A stretch of DNA of 64,000 nucleotides from JABWCQ01 sp964530625 (GTDB lineage Bacteria; Electryoneota; RPQS01): assembly GCA_964530625.1 (NCBI GenBank), contig CAZHAK010000011.1:1-64000 (forward strand), in the 5' to 3' direction. Shown here piece after piece: positions 26,814-36,235 of the stretch. The notes beneath the pieces are model-generated. The model was not told where the DNA came from. It saw nothing but the letters and a program-made list of their open reading frames with translations, and ran no database searches. Made by a program: the position numbers and the translations under genes. Position 1 is the stretch's first letter, and each line of letters begins with the position of its first letter.

Positions 26814-27833
26814 TTATCCTCCTATTTCAATCATACTAAGGTCGTTCAGAGCCGTCAGCTTCGATGGGTCGGGATGACCCTCCGATTTGGCTAAGACAGC
26901 CTGAGAAATTGTTTGTGTTAGCTGTTCGTCCGTTGCACCACTCCGCAGCAACTCGAGAAGCTGTGCTTGCGCAGGAAAGAACAAACAAGCCTTGAGCGCA
27001 CCATCCGAGGTCAGCCGTAAACGTGAGCATGTTGCGCAGAAGCTGCGAGACATGGAGGCGATAAAGCTGATACTTCCTGTGAAGTCAGGAATCATGAAAT
27101 CTTCTGCGACACGATTGGCCACGTACGTAGCCGGCAACGCATATAATTCGTAGGTCTTGTCAATTTCCTCGCGCATTTCCGCGTAAGACACCACGCCGGT
27201 CGGATCCCATTGATTGCCCTTGAAGGGCATGTATTCGATAAAGCGCACATTGAGTGGTCGCGACCGCGCCAGATCGACAAAATCGAGCATCTCGTGGCTA
27301 TTCACTCCCGCCATGACAACCATATTAATCTTCACCGGAGCGAATTCATGCTCAAGTGCTGCGTCAATAGAATGCAGCACCTGATCAAGCAAGTCACGTC
27401 GCGCGATCTTAGCAAAATTGTCACGATCCAAGCTGTCGAGACTGATGTTGACACCGCTAAGTCCTGCTTGCTTCAATTCTTGAGCGTGGTGAGCGAAGAG
27501 AACTCCATTGGTGGTGAGGGAAACAGTATCAATTCCATCAATTTCAACCAGCCGAGCAACCAGATCAGCAAGACCCGCACGAATTGTTGGCTCACCTCCG
27601 GTTAGTCGGATTTTCTTGACGCCTAGACCTGCCATGACTTTGGCAATTTTTACGATCTCGTCGCTGCTCAGGAGTAGTTCGGGTTTCTTCCAGTTCAAGC
27701 CTGCAGAAGGCATACAATAGGTGCAGCGCAAATTGCAACGGTCGGTGATGGATATCCTGAGATAATCATGAACCCGGCCGTAACGGTCGATCAGCCTCTG
27801 TCCTAATCTGACATTTTGATTTTGATTTATCAT
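26814..27833 (-). CDS. moaA: GTP 3',8-cyclase (MoaA, radical SAM)
   Basis: First step of molybdopterin synthesis, forming 3',8-cyclo-7,8-dihydro-GTP. The radical SAM motif CNLRCTYC begins at residue 33. The second cluster is held by FCATCSRLRLTSDG and a later Cys in KACLF. It ends in the Gly-Gly tail (EIGG) that is essential in the family. At 339 residues it is full length. Its partner moaC sits in the separate locus at 4.4 kb, so the pathway is divided between two operons. Confidence 0.96.
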   Translation of the reverse strand: MINQNQNVRLGQRLIDRYGRVHDYLRISITDRCNLRCTYCMPSAGLNWKKPELLLSSDEIVKIAKVMAGLGVKKIRLTGGEPTIRAGLADLVARLVEIDGIDTVSLTTNGVLFAHHAQELKQAGLSGVNISLDSLDRDNFAKIARRDLLDQVLHSIDAALEHEFAPVKINMVVMAGVNSHEMLDFVDLARSRPLNVRFIEYMPFKGNQWDPTGVVSYAEMREEIDKTYELYALPATYVANRVAEDFMIPDFTGSISFIASMSRSFCATCSRLRLTSDGALKACLFFPAQAQLLELLRSGATDEQLTQTISQAVLAKSEGHPDPSKLTALNDLSMIEIGG

Positions 27834-27843
27834 TGAGAGTGCC

Positions 27844-28275
27844 TCAAGACTTAACGTCAGGCATGATACTCCGGCTGCGTTGAGCCAGTGTACCTATTGT
27901 GGTCGTTTCCATGAAGACCCGAATGGAATCTCTTGTGTTGTCCCACAGATCTCCTATCGGGCATTGCGCGCATGCTCCGCAGTCACCATAGGCCAATAAA
28001 CACGAACTCAACCGTTTGTCAGTGTCGAATACCTCGGCAATTTTCATCAACGATATGGAGTCGGGATCCAGAATGAGAACGTATCCCCCTTTCGGGCCAC
28101 GTATGGAGTCCACGATTCCTTGTGACTTCAGCGCGCCAAGTACTTTGCTGAGATAAGGCTGCGGAATACCCTCCATTCGGGCAACATCAGTCGCCAGCCA
28201 ACGGCTGTCTTTCGGCTGGCGCGCCAGACAAATCAGGGCGCGAACCGCATATGCTGCGGAATGGGAGAATAACAT
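27844..28275 (-). CDS. Rrf2-family transcriptional regulator, probably iron-sulfur
   Basis: The 143-residue protein has the Rrf2 winged helix at the N-terminus (HSAAYAVRALICLARQ; IPQPYLSKVLGALKSQGIV; GPKGGYVL). Four cysteines follow near 92-106 in SSCLLAYGDCGACAQCPIG, suggesting a cluster as in NsrR or IscR. It is the first gene of the nitrate operon, behind a consensus promoter. An NO- or redox-responsive repressor acting on its own operon is a reasonable inference, supported by the RIC gene at the operon's end. The true ligand is unknown. Confidence 0.9.
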   Translation of the reverse strand: MLFSHSAAYAVRALICLARQPKDSRWLATDVARMEGIPQPYLSKVLGALKSQGIVDSIRGPKGGYVLILDPDSISLMKIAEVFDTDKRLSSCLLAYGDCGACAQCPIGDLWDNTRDSIRVFMETTTIGTLAQRSRSIMPDVKS

Positions 28276-28301
28276 AAAAGAATAGTGTATCTGTTTATCT
28301 A

Positions 28302-28330
28302 AATATACGCTTTACCAAACTGGCTGTCAA
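28302..28330 (-). promoter_or_regulatory. Consensus promoter of the rrf2-moaA-nar operon
   Basis: Read on the minus strand: TTGACA (28330-28325), 17 bases, TATATT (28307-28302). It is the best match to a vegetative promoter in the window, about 27 bases before the start codon of the Rrf2 gene. Such a strong promoter ahead of a repressor gene suggests control by binding over the -10 region. Confidence 0.8.
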
Positions 28331-28529
28331 TGAAAAACTCTCATTTCTCATTCTTCCTTACTCTTTTAATTACAATAAAGTAATTCCCTTTTGTATCAAT
28401 TAATTCTTACATAACGAGGCGCACTTGTCTCTTCAAGATATCCTCCTTCTGTTTTGCCTTGCTAATACCAAGCAGTCCCGCAGTCGCAAAGGAAAATCTG
28501 CCTAAAGTTGTCAGATTAATTCCTTTGGC

Positions 28530-28558
28530 TTGCAAAGTATCGCTTTTCATTGTATTTT
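28530..28558 (+). promoter_or_regulatory. Promoter of the TPR-CHAT gene
   Basis: TTGCAA at 28530-28535, 17 bases, TATTTT at 28553-28558, about 33 bases before the ATG. AAGGA follows at the expected ribosome-binding position. Confidence 0.65.
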
Positions 28559-28591
28559 CTAAATGAGTAGAAATTTAAGCCAAGGAAAATC

Positions 28592-31450
28592 ATGAGAATC
28601 GGTCAACTTGCGTTGTTTTTTGGAGCGCTTTTGGGAATCGTTGCTCCATGTTTCTCGGTGACTTGGCAAGACCTGGTCGCCCAGTCTGATTCTGCTATGT
28701 CCGATTTGCGCTATGAAGACTCCCAGTCCCTATTGAAACAGGCCCTTGAAATGGCCGAAGCAGAGAACGGAGTTGATGACCAGAGCGTCGCCACAATTCT
28801 GATTGATGTGGGACTATGTTACTATTATCGTGGAATGTACGCGGATACGGAAGCGGCTTGGAAGAGAGCCTTGGATATCAGGGAGCGAAAGTATAGTTCG
28901 GGTGCGCTTGAGATCGGCTTGTGCGTGGGTAACCTCGCCGTTCTGTATAAGAACACGGGCCGCTACGTGGAAGCTGAAGCGCTGTTCCGGAAGGCTATAG
29001 ACATTCGTGAAAAGATGCTAGGGCAGGAGCATCCTGATCTTGCGGCTGCCTTGAACAATTTGGCCAACTTGTTACTTCTTGCGGCGCGATATGCTGAAGC
29101 GGAGCCGTTGTATCAACAAGCCCTTTACATCATGGAGGCCGCTAAAGGTCAAGACGACCCCATGGTGGCCTCCGCGCTTAACAATCTCGCCGCACTTTAT
29201 CATGTTCAGGGCCGCTATCAGGATGCCGAGCCGCTGTACCTGCGAGCGCTTGAAACAAATCGCGCAGCCTACGGGGAGGATCATCCGGATGTCATCCAGT
29301 CGGTAAAGAATCTTGCTGAACTGTATCATGACCGGGGAGAATACGCGAAAGCCGAACCGCTTTATGGACAAGCGCTGGAGATTGGTGAACGAGTGATGGG
29401 GCAGGATCACCCCAGAGTGGCGGCGACGTTAAGCGAACTGGCTCGACTGTATTCCGATCAGGGCCGCTATGTGGATGCCGAACCGCTTGTCCGACGAGCA
29501 ATCAAGATCGGCGAAAGTTCTGTGAAGGCGGACAATATTGAGGTTGCTGGATATCGAAAGACACTCGGAGATGTGTTGCAGCTCCAGGGGCGGCTTGACG
29601 ACGCACTAGCAGCCTACGACGCGGCGTTCTCCAATATCGAAAAGTCTGCGGGCAAAGAACATAATGTCGCCGCCGAGATTCTGCATGGAAAGGCAATGCT
29701 CGCGTTCGCACGACAGAATATTGATCAAGCGATTGAGCTCCAAAAACAAGCTTACGTCATCCGCCGAAAGAACTTTAGTGAGGGATTTGGAGTACTTGCG
29801 GAGCGAAGCGCGTTGGACTACTCGAAATTCCTGCAGGCGGAAGCATCGAACTACCTGTCTTTTCTGCTGGCAGCGCCGAATGGAGAAAATACCTATCGTG
29901 AAGAAATCGCCAGAGTAGTGTTTTCTACAAAGGGCTTGGTGACGGATGGCATTTTCGTTCGACATAAATCCGTTAGCGCCATAGCGGCGCTTGTCGATTC
30001 TCTTAATCAGGCACGCACTGAGCTTTCAAAACTCTACGTTGAAGGCCCGGATCCTGCTCGTTCTTGGGCCTATCAGATGGATGTTTCTCGCGCAACGGAA
30101 CGGAAAGAGAAATTCGAGCAGGCGCTCGCTCGTAGCGGAACTGAGTTCCGGGGTGAAAACATCATTACTCAAGTTGCTGTTCAGCAAGTATCGGCGGACC
30201 TGCCCGACGGAACGAGCTTAGTGGAATTCATGCGCTATGAACGAAGCACTGACCTCACTGGCGGCGAGGCTCGCTATTTGGCTGTGGTGGTGAAGAGCAA
30301 TGGTCGCGCTTTTGCGGCTGACTTAGGCAGCGTGGCAGAAATTGACAGCGCGATCACTGAATACCGCCGCCATATGGCGGACGTGCGGTCGCTGAATATC
30401 GAGGAATATCGAGCCGTGTCGTCAAAACTATACCGGTTGATTTGGCAGCCATTTGAATCACAATTAACAGGGCTGAGTGCCGTCTTTCTGTCCCCTGACG
30501 ATGCGCTCTGTTTGGTTTCCTTTGGTGGGCTTAACGCTCCTGATGGACAGTATCTGATCGAGAAGTATCCCATCCATTATATCTCGTCCGGGCGAGATCT
30601 TGTCCGTGCGCCCGTGACAACAGCGACAGGGAAGGGCCTGTTGGCTATGGGTGATCCGGACTATGATGCGTCGGTGGCGGCACGAACGGGTAAAACCTTG
30701 TCCGGCACAATAGCTTCAGCTATCAGCTCGTTCATGCCGAGTTTGTCTCGAGGCAACACCTCGGGCTGCATGACTCTTAGAGATATGCAGCTTGGCCCCT
30801 TGCCGGAAACCAGATCGGAAGTGAATAGTGTCGTGGAACGATGGCATGCATCGACGACGGAGCCAACACAGGAATTTCTTGGCCCGCTGGCTACTGAGGA
30901 CGCTTTCAAGTTACATTGCAGCGGTGCAAGAGTTTTACATTTGGCTACCCATGGTTATTACATCTCAGGGTCCTGCACCCCGGAGACAGCTGGCCCCGGT
31001 TTCGTTGGTGAAAGCCCCCTGCTTCAATCTGGACTGTTTTTCGCCGGAGCGAATTTGAAAGGAAGCGGCGCTGCTGAGGCAGGGCTTCAGGATGGAATCT
31101 TGACTGCGGAAGAAGTGGCAGCCATGAACTTGGCCGGAGTGAACTTGGTGGTGCTGTCAGCCTGTGAAACCGGACTGGGCGAAGTGCGGAAAGGTGAAGG
31201 CGTGTTCGGCCTGCGCCGTGCCTTTCAAATGGCAGGAGCGCGAACCGTCATTAGCGCGCTGTGGCCGGTGGACGATAAATCTACAGCTGATTTGATGGGT
31301 AACTTGTTCGCTTCTGGTGACGAGGACTTATATGCTGCGATGAGAAACTCAGTCTTGCGGACACTGAAGTCCCGCCGGGCCAAAGGGGAGAGCGATCACC
31401 CATTCTTCTGGGGAGCCTTTATTGCTACCGGTGGTTGGAAGCGAAACTAA
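28592..31450 (+). CDS. Exported TPR-CHAT caspase-like protease
   Basis: A signal peptide covers residues 1 to about 22. Kinesin-light-chain-type TPRs of 42 residues follow to about 400; the DNA shows this as a 126-base period (similar GGGCCGCTAT segments near 28956, 29208 and 29460). The C-terminal CHAT domain has the catalytic His in VLHLATHGYY (H787) and Cys in LSACETGLGEV (C858), then EGVFGLRRAFQMAGA and ALWPVDD. Both catalytic residues are present, so it should be an active cysteine protease. Export would put it in the periplasm or outside. It has its own promoter and terminator. Substrate and partners are unknown. Confidence 0.9.
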   Translation: MRIGQLALFFGALLGIVAPCFSVTWQDLVAQSDSAMSDLRYEDSQSLLKQALEMAEAENGVDDQSVATILIDVGLCYYYRGMYADTEAAWKRALDIRERKYSSGALEIGLCVGNLAVLYKNTGRYVEAEALFRKAIDIREKMLGQEHPDLAAALNNLANLLLLAARYAEAEPLYQQALYIMEAAKGQDDPMVASALNNLAALYHVQGRYQDAEPLYLRALETNRAAYGEDHPDVIQSVKNLAELYHDRGEYAKAEPLYGQALEIGERVMGQDHPRVAATLSELARLYSDQGRYVDAEPLVRRAIKIGESSVKADNIEVAGYRKTLGDVLQLQGRLDDALAAYDAAFSNIEKSAGKEHNVAAEILHGKAMLAFARQNIDQAIELQKQAYVIRRKNFSEGFGVLAERSALDYSKFLQAEASNYLSFLLAAPNGENTYREEIARVVFSTKGLVTDGIFVRHKSVSAIAALVDSLNQARTELSKLYVEGPDPARSWAYQMDVSRATERKEKFEQALARSGTEFRGENIITQVAVQQVSADLPDGTSLVEFMRYERSTDLTGGEARYLAVVVKSNGRAFAADLGSVAEIDSAITEYRRHMADVRSLNIEEYRAVSSKLYRLIWQPFESQLTGLSAVFLSPDDALCLVSFGGLNAPDGQYLIEKYPIHYISSGRDLVRAPVTTATGKGLLAMGDPDYDASVAARTGKTLSGTIASAISSFMPSLSRGNTSGCMTLRDMQLGPLPETRSEVNSVVERWHASTTEPTQEFLGPLATEDAFKLHCSGARVLHLATHGYYISGSCTPETAGPGFVGESPLLQSGLFFAGANLKGSGAAEAGLQDGILTAEEVAAMNLAGVNLVVLSACETGLGEVRKGEGVFGLRRAFQMAGARTVISALWPVDDKSTADLMGNLFASGDEDLYAAMRNSVLRTLKSRRAKGESDHPFFWGAFIATGGWKRN
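28830..29580 (+). repeat. 126-base tandem repeats encoding TPRs
   Basis: Diverged units of 126 bases (42 codons) inside the CHAT gene. The phrase GGGCCGCTA recurs at multiples of 126, for example near 29208 and 29460. This is protein-level repetition rather than a separate DNA element. Confidence 0.7.
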
Positions 31451-31470
31451 CGGCTTTCAAAGAAACGGAC

Positions 31471-31503
31471 AAAAAAAGAGACGACAGATGCCGTCTCTTT
31501 TTT
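31471..31503. terminator. Bidirectional terminator
   Basis: AAAAAAGAGACG and CGTCTCTTTTTT pair around a short loop (ACAGATGC). It has A and T runs on both sides, between the convergent CHAT gene and the Ig-like protein gene. Confidence 0.93.
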
Positions 31504-31519
31504 ATCGAATGCAAGGAGC

Positions 31520-32380
31520 TTACTTAGGCGTAGGAACTTTGCCCGGCTTGATGACAATGGCGAACGATCTGTCGCTGACATCCTCAATGATCAGATTTGT
31601 GGAACTCTTTGCGACTACCTTAACTAAGCAGTTGTCAAGGGTAGTAGCAGATACAGGTGTCATCCACTCGTAAGAGCACTTGCTGACATCCAGTTGTTCC
31701 TCAATGACCGAGAAAGACTTCCCACCGTCGTGCGACCAGTAGACGTTGTAGTTCAAAGCAGAGGGTTCGCAATTCCAGCTGATTTCGACCGTAGAGCCAC
31801 CATTATAGGACTCGCCTCCGTTAGGTGCCTTCACAATTAGAACAGGCACAACTATGGAACTCACGGCAATGTTTCCCTCTGAAGGGGTGCCGGAGACGGG
31901 TTTATCCTTCGTCGATTTCGACTTGTCCAGGGCTTCATTTTCGCCTTGCGTTGCCGAGATCTCAAATGCCGCATCGCTGTTATCTAGGATTATCCGACCG
32001 TCTTCGAGCTTGGCCTCGACGCGAACGAAACACTCATGCGACGGGCTTTCCAAGATTTTCCATTCATGCGAACACTCTCCTGTGCCCAATTCGGAAGCCA
32101 GGGCGGTGTAGCTTTTTCCGCCATCAGTAGAAAGGTACAGGTTGTAATATACTGCGCTACTTACGCATGACCACTTGACCGTATAGGTCGAGCCAACGAG
32201 CAGCTTGTCGCCGCCATTGGGTGTGAATACGTTAATAGACGGAGCTGGGGGCGGGGCGAAAATCACATCCGTTCCACCGGGAGCCGGTTTGGCTTGATCT
32301 GCCGCCCACACCATGTTCGGCAGACAGAAGGCGCCCAAGCACAGGGCACACACCAGATTGATGAGCAAATTGCTTTTCAT
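31520..32380 (-). CDS. Exported protein with two Ig-like (Kre9/Knh1-type) domains
   Basis: A 286-residue secreted protein. The signal peptide ends near AAD at residue 27. Two copies of a roughly 90-residue domain follow, each with a PNGG start, a G(S/G)(T)...W(S/N)C segment, YNLY or YNVY, and S.DGGKS(Y/F), at about 53-145 and 188-275. Each copy has paired cysteines (for example WSC and GECSHEW). The same domain type appears in the anti-sigma protein at 36.8 kb, suggesting a shared cell-surface theme. AGGAG precedes the ATG. No enzymatic motif is seen. Confidence 0.8.
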   Translation of the reverse strand: MKSNLLINLVCALCLGAFCLPNMVWAADQAKPAPGGTDVIFAPPPAPSINVFTPNGGDKLLVGSTYTVKWSCVSSAVYYNLYLSTDGGKSYTALASELGTGECSHEWKILESPSHECFVRVEAKLEDGRIILDNSDAAFEISATQGENEALDKSKSTKDKPVSGTPSEGNIAVSSIVVPVLIVKAPNGGESYNGGSTVEISWNCEPSALNYNVYWSHDGGKSFSVIEEQLDVSKCSYEWMTPVSATTLDNCLVKVVAKSSTNLIIEDVSDRSFAIVIKPGKVPTPK

Positions 32381-32744
32381 TTACTTCTCCTTGTTTTGGG
32401 ACCGAGTTGTGCGACATCGTTTTCTTGATGATGCCGCTACCATTAGAATCTAAGCTAAGTACTTCAATATCCTGATGTTACTAGCTGCACTAAAGCGCTG
32501 ACTTGTGATTTCCAACGTCCTCAGTAGAATGATTGTTGATTCCTATGACTTCTTACCTCTGGCATTGAAATAATAGTTACTCCTGCCAACAATCGCAATG
32601 AGTGAGTGAAAATAAATCAATACACGATAACTCATGCAAAATGTTGGCAAAAATGACGGTTTTTCGGCTATTTTGCAAGTATTGTAGCACAATGAGCTAG
32701 GGCCAAATTTAGATTTTAATGAGTTCGTACCCTTTCAAGTAAGA
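32381..32744. other. AT-rich intergenic stretch
   Basis: No gene recognised between the two minus-strand secreted-protein genes. GCAAAAT (about 32637) and ATTTTGC (about 32672) form a nested dyad with CAAAAA/TTTTT inside, possibly a weak hairpin. A weak minus-strand promoter candidate for the Ig-like gene (TTGAAG, 16 bases, TAATGG) lies near 32440-32467. Confidence 0.35.
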
Positions 32745-32769
32745 GAGGCCGTGCGGGAAGCACGGCCTC
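32745..32769 (-). terminator. Hairpin downstream of the type IX-exported protein gene
   Basis: GAGGCCGTGC and GCACGGCCTC form a perfect ten-pair stem with a five-base loop. It lies 31 bases past the stop of the minus-strand gene. The following sequence is only moderately T-rich. Confidence 0.7.
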
Positions 32770-32800
32770 AATGTCTCGTCATGCGGAGCCGGAATCAAAT

Positions 32801-35800
32801 CTACTTTAGCAGTATCATCTTGTGCGAAATTGATTTAGCCGGAGATTCGAGTCGATAGAAATAGATGCCCGATGGAAAATCGCTTGCCTCAAAATTGATA
32901 ATGTGGCGTCCGGCGGCGCGAGTGCCTTCCGCCAGCACCGCAACTTCACGACCCCCAAGGTCAAAAAGCCTTAAGGAAATCTTCGTTGCATCAGGCAGGT
33001 TGTACTCAATCGTAGTTGAGGCGTTGAACGGGTTGGGGTAGTTCTGAGCAAGCGAAAATCCAGTCGGTAAGATATTCGTCAGCGGCGTCGCCTCAACCGT
33101 TCCGTGAATCGTGCGCGAACCGTCAAAATCAACGGAGGTCAACGTATAACTGTAAACTTGACCATAAACCACTTCTTCGTCAACCCATGTATAGTCGTGA
33201 CCGGTCGCACTGTTTGTCGCAGAAACTTGTGATATTGCGGCCCCGTTACGATCCACTTCAAAATGACTCACGTTAGTCTCCGATGCCGTACTCCAGTTAA
33301 GCATGATGCTATTGGGGCCCGCGGTCGCAGAGAACGAAAGAAACTCGACGGGGACGTTTTCATCCAGGACTTCCATCGTGACCGGAATCACCACCAAACT
33401 CGCTTCCGAGTCATTTGTCAGAAATTCGATATTACCTGTATAGAGCCCGGGTAACAAGTTTCCCGGCTCAAACACGAGGATCAAGTCACGGCAGTGCCCT
33501 GAACGTGCTGTGCCGGCTGACCATTCTGAAATGCTCAACCACGGTGGCGAAGGAGGATTTGTCTGCAACCACGTCGCGCTCCATTCTAACACGCACGACT
33601 CATTGTTGCAGATTTCCAGCGTGTGTTCCCGCGTGGTTCCATAAGGGACATCCTTAGCAATGGAACTTTCGCTCGCTTGGAATCCGGGATCCTGAGTGCA
33701 AATAAAGTTCTTCATCCCAAAGGGTCCGAATGAAATATCCAGAAAGCGTCCGTCCGGCAGGCGCGCTCCGGTCACTTCCGCGAAATCTCCACTGAAGCTT
33801 GCATAACTCAACAGAGTGAGAGTGTCATCAAGCTCGGGTATAAATCCGTCTTGGAGCAGCAGCGCCAATGTCCCGCCCACAGTCAGATTACCTAAAATCT
33901 GTAGCTGGTCGTGGTCTTGTCCAGGTGTCGTTCCGCGAATTTCAATAAGCAGAACCGAAGTGGGTCCAAAAGTCACATCTCCAATAATCTGAAAGATTCC
34001 CGGCGAAGCTCCCGGGCTAATCGTGCCGTTGTTTGTGAATGTCGCGCCGCTTACGTCAAGCGTGCCCAATCCGTGAATCAGTCCGCCTGCCGCATTTTCG
34101 AACACCCCTTGAATAACGAGAACCGTACCTGCGTGAATCTCAATGTCACTGTAGTTAGTTCCTCCGCCGGCCAGTGTCAAAGTGTCCGCCAACACATCAA
34201 TAAAGCCGCTGTCCGCAAGATTGATCATCGTTGGTGTAACAACTCGATTTGTCAGACTGAGGACCGCGTCGTTGCCGTTGATCTGTCCACCGTTCTGAAT
34301 CACTCCATTCCCGCCGATTGCCGCATCTCCAATCAAATCAATCACACCGGAAGCGCTATTCACTAACGTGTCTTCCAGAACAATTTGAGTTCCGCTGTTC
34401 ACTGTAATCACGCCGTAATTCGTGAACTTATCGGTTATAAACCACTCCGTAAGCACCGGATCCCGCGAAACGTCCGATTGCAACTCAATCACACCGTCAT
34501 TCGAGCCGCCTCGGCTCGTTCGGCTCTTTCCAAGAATATCAATTGTGCCCGGGGTTCGGGAAAACGGATCAAAGTTGTAAACAAAAAGATCGAATACACT
34601 TGTGTCTAAGGGCGAATTGATCGTCATCTCGCCCGAGTTAATCAGACTGTCCGTCAAACTGGTAATCTTTACGGAATCGCCAACGTTCATGGTACCGCCG
34701 GATCCGACAAATATGCTGGCGCCGTTGCTTGTCGTAATGACACCTGAGCCGTTGAAATTTGCGGTTCCGTCAATGGTCAGTTTGCTGCCATCCATTGACT
34801 TGGCATCAGGCCCGAGGACTTCCAGAGTGGCGCCGGGTTGAATCGTGACGCTGTCGCCACCACCCTCACCGAGGCTGCCGGACGTCCAAATCTGGCCACC
34901 CCCGCCAACGACAACGACATTCGCGTTAATTGTTCCACCGCTCAGTTCGAATGCATAAGTGTAAATCGTTTGATTCGCATTGAAGACGATTCCCAAGTCT
35001 GCACGAAGAACTTGCAACGTGTCTATTACATTTGCGGGATTGAAGTACACAACTCCCGGTCCATGTAGATTGAATACACCGGAGAATTCAAACGTGTTCA
35101 AATAAATAAAATGGAAAGCAGGACTGCTAAGAGTGAACGTGCCGGAATCAGGGACCGAGCATCTGATCACGCTCGGCTCACGAAATTCACCGTTGCCGTC
35201 AACAATCAGTTCCGCTTGCGGCGCCACCTGAACTGTATCCCAAAATGTCAAGTTATGGTTGTTTCGGAACCAAAGAGTTCCCTCATCAACAAAGACGTCG
35301 CCGAGGTCACTGTGTACCGGGCCTTCCCACCCCTCTAAAAACTCACCCTCAAACTCACAGTCAATCACACTCGTGTCGATGCCGGTATGAATAATGTCGC
35401 CGTTGTTGACCGTTCTCGCGCCGTCTGTGGCGGCCACGATCTGTGACGACCCGAACATTTCCACTGTTCCCATTGTATCAACAACAAAATAGCGGTTTGA
35501 ATCAAGTTCGTCAATTGTATAGAGTGTTCCAGTTTGCAGAGCCATATAGCCATCGGTTTCAAAATGGCTGGCGCGAACTTCACCGCTCTCCACGGTAAAC
35601 GTCCCAATATCCCGGTTAAAGAATGGAACGCGAATATCGAGTGCGCCGCCACCTGTCTTTGTGATTGTGCCAAAATTCTCTACGTAGCTCGGTGGATTAT
35701 AGCCAAAGTCATAGTTTACGGTGACATCACCGTTGAAAATTATCTGCCCAATAGATTCGTTGGTAAAGGCAGTCCCGCTATAGGCTGTCGACATGATAAG

Positions 35801-36235
35801 CAATGATGTCGAATCAAAGTACATCGTCCCATGATTTGTAAACGAATTGTCGATTGCGATTGCGCCTACGTCACCCACAATAAGGCAACCAAAATTACTG
35901 AAAATCATTTGCCCGCTGACATCCACCACTCCGTCCTGATCGGTAACAAGCGTACTGCCGTCGACGTGAAGCGTCTGGGTTCCAGCTTGCTCGCCGCCGA
36001 CAGTAATCCCTCTTACTACGATAATATCTTCTGTATCCAGAACGACCGTGTACGTGCCCGGAAGTATAATAAAAACAGGGTCGCCATACTGTGGAGTGCC
36101 GTTGGGCGTCCAATTTGAGCCTTCGGCCCAATTTCCGCCAGAGGCATTATTCCAGTAGCGAGGAACTGCATTGGCAGCTGTGGCTGCGAATAGCAGTGCG
36201 ATCGCAACAATCCAAAAAATCGATTTCATGTTCAT
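32801..36235 (-). CDS. Large exported beta-repeat protein with type IX secretion sorting domain
   Basis: About 1144 residues. The signal peptide MNMKSIFWIVAIALLFAATA ends near ANA. A long Gly/Asn/Thr-rich passenger of repeated beta strands follows (phrases such as TFTNNGTISPGASPG), like autotransporter-type right-handed helices. A fibronectin-like part follows (about 1000-1060). The last ~90 residues are the Por/type IX sorting domain: LAQNYPNPFNASTTIEY, LRLFDLGGREV, and an ending in KMILLK. The open frame extends to 36277, but the ATG at 36235 with AAGGTGG upstream begins the signal peptide. Probably cell-surface or secreted. No catalytic motif recognised. Confidence 0.88.
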   Translation of the reverse strand: MNMKSIFWIVAIALLFAATAANAVPRYWNNASGGNWAEGSNWTPNGTPQYGDPVFIILPGTYTVVLDTEDIIVVRGITVGGEQAGTQTLHVDGSTLVTDQDGVVDVSGQMIFSNFGCLIVGDVGAIAIDNSFTNHGTMYFDSTSLLIMSTAYSGTAFTNESIGQIIFNGDVTVNYDFGYNPPSYVENFGTITKTGGGALDIRVPFFNRDIGTFTVESGEVRASHFETDGYMALQTGTLYTIDELDSNRYFVVDTMGTVEMFGSSQIVAATDGARTVNNGDIIHTGIDTSVIDCEFEGEFLEGWEGPVHSDLGDVFVDEGTLWFRNNHNLTFWDTVQVAPQAELIVDGNGEFREPSVIRCSVPDSGTFTLSSPAFHFIYLNTFEFSGVFNLHGPGVVYFNPANVIDTLQVLRADLGIVFNANQTIYTYAFELSGGTINANVVVVGGGGQIWTSGSLGEGGGDSVTIQPGATLEVLGPDAKSMDGSKLTIDGTANFNGSGVITTSNGASIFVGSGGTMNVGDSVKITSLTDSLINSGEMTINSPLDTSVFDLFVYNFDPFSRTPGTIDILGKSRTSRGGSNDGVIELQSDVSRDPVLTEWFITDKFTNYGVITVNSGTQIVLEDTLVNSASGVIDLIGDAAIGGNGVIQNGGQINGNDAVLSLTNRVVTPTMINLADSGFIDVLADTLTLAGGGTNYSDIEIHAGTVLVIQGVFENAAGGLIHGLGTLDVSGATFTNNGTISPGASPGIFQIIGDVTFGPTSVLLIEIRGTTPGQDHDQLQILGNLTVGGTLALLLQDGFIPELDDTLTLLSYASFSGDFAEVTGARLPDGRFLDISFGPFGMKNFICTQDPGFQASESSIAKDVPYGTTREHTLEICNNESCVLEWSATWLQTNPPSPPWLSISEWSAGTARSGHCRDLILVFEPGNLLPGLYTGNIEFLTNDSEASLVVIPVTMEVLDENVPVEFLSFSATAGPNSIMLNWSTASETNVSHFEVDRNGAAISQVSATNSATGHDYTWVDEEVVYGQVYSYTLTSVDFDGSRTIHGTVEATPLTNILPTGFSLAQNYPNPFNASTTIEYNLPDATKISLRLFDLGGREVAVLAEGTRAAGRHIINFEASDFPSGIYFYRLESPAKSISHKMILLK

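Larger units (their letters stand above)
28276..28591. promoter_or_regulatory. Divergent promoter region of the nitrate operon and the CHAT gene
   Basis: AT-rich, non-coding. It holds two outward promoters listed separately and a perfect inverted repeat AATTAC-N6-GTAATT at 28368-28385 between them, which could be an operator. A looser dyad (GTAT...ATAC, 28287-28308) overlaps the minus-strand -10 element. Confidence 0.5.

Noticed and set aside
28592..31450. Type III-E CRISPR-associated (craspase) TPR-CHAT
   Set aside because: The protein has a signal peptide, and there are no cas genes or repeat arrays anywhere in the window.
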